Positions 61,903-64,000 of a stretch of DNA of 64,000 nucleotides are shown piece by piece. Positions within the stretch are counted from its first letter, which is position 1, and each line of letters begins with the position of its first letter. The notes under the pieces were generated by a model. That model ran no database searches, had not been told where the DNA came from, and saw nothing but the letters and a program-made list of their open reading frames with translations. The stretch covers positions 110,626 through 174,625 of the forward strand of contig NZ_JABWRY020000003.1 of assembly GCF_014269205.2 (NCBI RefSeq), given 5' to 3'. The position numbers were made by a program, and so were the translations under genes. The stretch is from Pseudomonas kermanshahensis (lineage in GTDB: Bacteria > Pseudomonadota > Gammaproteobacteria > Pseudomonadales > Pseudomonadaceae).

Positions 61903-63963
61903 ATGGCATTCGAAGCAATGTTCCAGCCGATCCAGATCGGCAAACTGACCATCCGCAACCGCGTGCTCAGCACCGCGCACGCTGAGGTCTACGCCACTGA
62001 CGGCGGCATGACGACCGACCGCTATGTGAAGTACTACGAAGAGAAGGCCAAGGGCGGCATCGGCCTGGCGATCTGCGGCGGCTCGTCCGTGGTCGCCATC
62101 GACAGCCCGCAAGAGTGGTGGGCGTCGGTCAACCTGTCGACCGACCGCATCATTCCGCACTTCCAGAACCTGGCCGACGCCATGCACAAGCATGGCGCCA
62201 AGATCATGATCCAGATTACCCACATGGGCCGTCGCTCGCGTTGGGACGGCTTCAACTGGCCTACCCTGATGTCGCCGTCGGGTATCCGTGAACCCGTGCA
62301 CCGTGCCACCTGCAAGACCATCGAGGTGGAAGAGATCTGGCGGGTGATCGGCAACTACGCGCAGGCTGCGCGGCGTGCCAAAGAAGGCGGCTTGGACGGC
62401 GTCGAACTGTCGGCCGTGCACCAGCACATGATCGACCAGTTCTGGAGCCCGCGGGTCAACAAGCGTACCGACGAATGGGGCGGTACGTTCGAAGGCCGCA
62501 TGAAGTTCGGCATGGAAGTGCTCAAGGCGGTGCGCGCCGAGGTCGGCGACGACTTCTGCGTGGGTATGCGTATCTGCGGCGACGAATTCCACCCCGATGG
62601 CCTGAGCCACGAGGACATGAAGCAGATCGCCGCCTATTACGACGCGACCGGCATGCTCGACTTCATCGGCGTGGTGGGGTCGGGTTGCGACACCCACAAC
62701 ACCCTGGCCAACGTTATCCCGAACATGAGCTACCCGCCGGAGCCGTTCCTGCACCTGGCGGCCGGCATCAAGGAAGTGGTCAAGGTCCCGGTGCTGCACG
62801 CGCAGAACATCAAAGACCCCAACCAGGCCACGCGCATCCTCGAAGGCGGCTATGTCGACATGGTCGGCATGACCCGCGCGCACATGGCTGACCCGCACCT
62901 GATCGCCAAGATCAAGATGGGGCAGATCGACCAGATCAAACAGTGCGTCGGTGCCAACTACTGCATCGACCGCCAGTACCAAGGCCTGGATGTACTGTGC
63001 ATCCAGAACGCCGCGACCTCCCGTGAATACATGGGCGTGCCGCACATCATCGAGAAGACCACCGGCGTCAAGCGCAAGGTAGTGGTGGTTGGCGCCGGCC
63101 CTGCCGGCATGGAAGCCGCCCGCGTGGCTGCCGAGCGCGGCCACGACGTGACCCTGTTCGAGAAGAAAGACCAGATCGGCGGGCAGATCACCATCGCCGC
63201 CAAGGCACCGCAGCGCGACCAGATCGCCGGTATCACCCGCTGGTACCAACTGGAACTGGCACGCCTGAAAGTCGACCTGCGCCTGGGCACCGCTGCCAGC
63301 GTGGACGCGATCCAGGACCTGCGCCCGGACGTTATCGTGCTGGCGGTGGGCGGCCATCCGTTCGTCGAGCAGAACGAGCACTGGGGCGCGGCCGAAGGGC
63401 TGGTGGTCAGCAGCTGGGATGTGCTCGATGGCAAGGTTGCGCCGGGCAAGAACGTGCTGGTGTACGACACCATCTGCGAGTTCACCGGCATGTCGACGGC
63501 GGACTACATTGCCGACAAGGGCAGCCAGGTCGAAATCGTCACCGACGACATCAAGCCAGGCGTGGCCATGGGCGGCACGACCTTCCCGACCTACTACCGC
63601 AGCATGTACCCCAAAGAAGTGATCATGACCGGCGACATGATGCTGGAAAAGGTCTACCGCGAAGGCGACAAGTTGGTGGCGGTGCTGGAGAACGAATACA
63701 CCGGTGCCAAGGAAGAACGCGTGGTTGACCAGGTGGTGGTCGAGAACGGCGTGCGCCCTGACGAGGAGCTGTACTACGCGCTGAAGGATGGCTCGCGCAA
63801 CAAGGGCCAGATCGATGTGGAGGCGCTGTTTGCCATCAAGCCGCAGCCGATCCTCAGCCAGCCGGGCGAGGGCTACCTGCTGTACCGCATTGGCGACTGC
63901 GTGGCCCAGCGCAACGTGCATGCGGCGATCTACGACGCCTTGCGCCTGTGCAAGGATTTCTGA
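61903..63963 (+). CDS. dgcA: dimethylglycine catabolism FMN/FAD oxidoreductase
   Basis: 686 aa. Old-yellow-enzyme barrel (MFQPIQIGKLTIRNRVLSTAH...QITHMGRRSRWD; AVHQHMIDQFWSPRVNKRTDEWGG), linker with cysteines, then FAD/NAD domain (VVVVGAGPAGMEAARVAAERG, 395-415). The cluster region reads C348-V-G-A351-N-Y-C354-x11-C366: the second of four cysteines of the trimethylamine dehydrogenase pattern is Ala. With DgcB it demethylates dimethylglycine to sarcosine; dgcB would follow outside the window. GbdR-activated in P. aeruginosa. Confidence 0.93.
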   Translation: MAFEAMFQPIQIGKLTIRNRVLSTAHAEVYATDGGMTTDRYVKYYEEKAKGGIGLAICGGSSVVAIDSPQEWWASVNLSTDRIIPHFQNLADAMHKHGAKIMIQITHMGRRSRWDGFNWPTLMSPSGIREPVHRATCKTIEVEEIWRVIGNYAQAARRAKEGGLDGVELSAVHQHMIDQFWSPRVNKRTDEWGGTFEGRMKFGMEVLKAVRAEVGDDFCVGMRICGDEFHPDGLSHEDMKQIAAYYDATGMLDFIGVVGSGCDTHNTLANVIPNMSYPPEPFLHLAAGIKEVVKVPVLHAQNIKDPNQATRILEGGYVDMVGMTRAHMADPHLIAKIKMGQIDQIKQCVGANYCIDRQYQGLDVLCIQNAATSREYMGVPHIIEKTTGVKRKVVVVGAGPAGMEAARVAAERGHDVTLFEKKDQIGGQITIAAKAPQRDQIAGITRWYQLELARLKVDLRLGTAASVDAIQDLRPDVIVLAVGGHPFVEQNEHWGAAEGLVVSSWDVLDGKVAPGKNVLVYDTICEFTGMSTADYIADKGSQVEIVTDDIKPGVAMGGTTFPTYYRSMYPKEVIMTGDMMLEKVYREGDKLVAVLENEYTGAKEERVVDQVVVENGVRPDEELYYALKDGSRNKGQIDVEALFAIKPQPILSQPGEGYLLYRIGDCVAQRNVHAAIYDALRLCKDF

Positions 63964-63985
63964 TCCAGCGGGCATAAACGCCGTA

Positions 63986-64000
63986 AACCCCTGTGGGAGC
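63986..64000. repeat. start of a REP element cut by the window edge
   Basis: ACCCCTGTGGGAGC at the right edge is the beginning of a REP copy. Confidence 0.5.

Noticed and set aside
61339..63975. 878-codon open frame antisense to dgcA
   Set aside because: Composition (Val/His/Ala/Arg runs) is that of a GC-rich antisense shadow; dgcA on the other strand has clear domains.

Overview
The window is a stretch of a fluorescent-type Pseudomonas chromosome, most like Pseudomonas putida. Four things point there: the GC-rich coding style; REP doublets of the P. putida kind (GCGGGCAAGCCCGC and GCAGCACAAGGCTGC cores) after many genes; the P. putida-like order his genes - choline ABC transporter - serine dehydratase - gbdR - carnitine genes - dgcA; and OprD-type porins. 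Both strands are densely coded. Two tRNA genes are present, Thr(UGU) and Phe(GAA).

Layout. 1-1088: start of a DctB-like sensor kinase (cut by the window edge). 1127-4480: rmlBACD dTDP-L-rhamnose operon with 4-bp overlaps. 4747-5853: agmatine deiminase aguA. 6042-17000: a small unknown gene, a catecholate-type TonB receptor, an OprD-family porin, a GltB-like FMN protein, an OmpR-type two-component pair divergent from a second TonB siderophore receptor, and a DUF3079 gene.

17116-23399: a 6.3-kb integrated island at the 3' end of tRNA-Thr. It carries a P4-type integrase next to the tRNA, a second tyrosine recombinase with a 99-aa partner, a non-coding segment with long perfect hairpins and DnaA-box-like motifs, and an AT-rich three-gene operon (17333-19423). 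That operon encodes two unrecognised proteins and a PD-(D/E)XK nuclease-like protein. It is the best candidate in the window for an undescribed, possibly defensive, system.

23551-33286: small lipoprotein, DUF3077 gene behind a structured leader, methyltransferase, basic amino-acid ABC transporter, GabP-like permease, PPK2. 33448-39265: tRNA-Phe, yggX-mutY-asmA operon, MFS oxalate/formate-type carrier. 39507-42546: hisB-hisH-DUF2164-hisA-hisF.

42649-64000: quaternary-amine catabolism. It holds choline importer cbcXWV, serine dehydratase, regulator gbdR (with a good sigma-54 promoter), carnitine genes cdhB-cdhA-cdhC-caiX with regulator cdhR, a metal-site-depleted dipeptidase homologue, a V4R-like protein and dgcA. 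Together these take choline and carnitine through glycine betaine and dimethylglycine towards glycine, serine and pyruvate. Two accessory pairs interrupt this region: tandem secreted metzincin metalloproteases with different C-terminal domains (49770-53507), and a diverged pair of paralogous proteins of unknown function (58090-59463).
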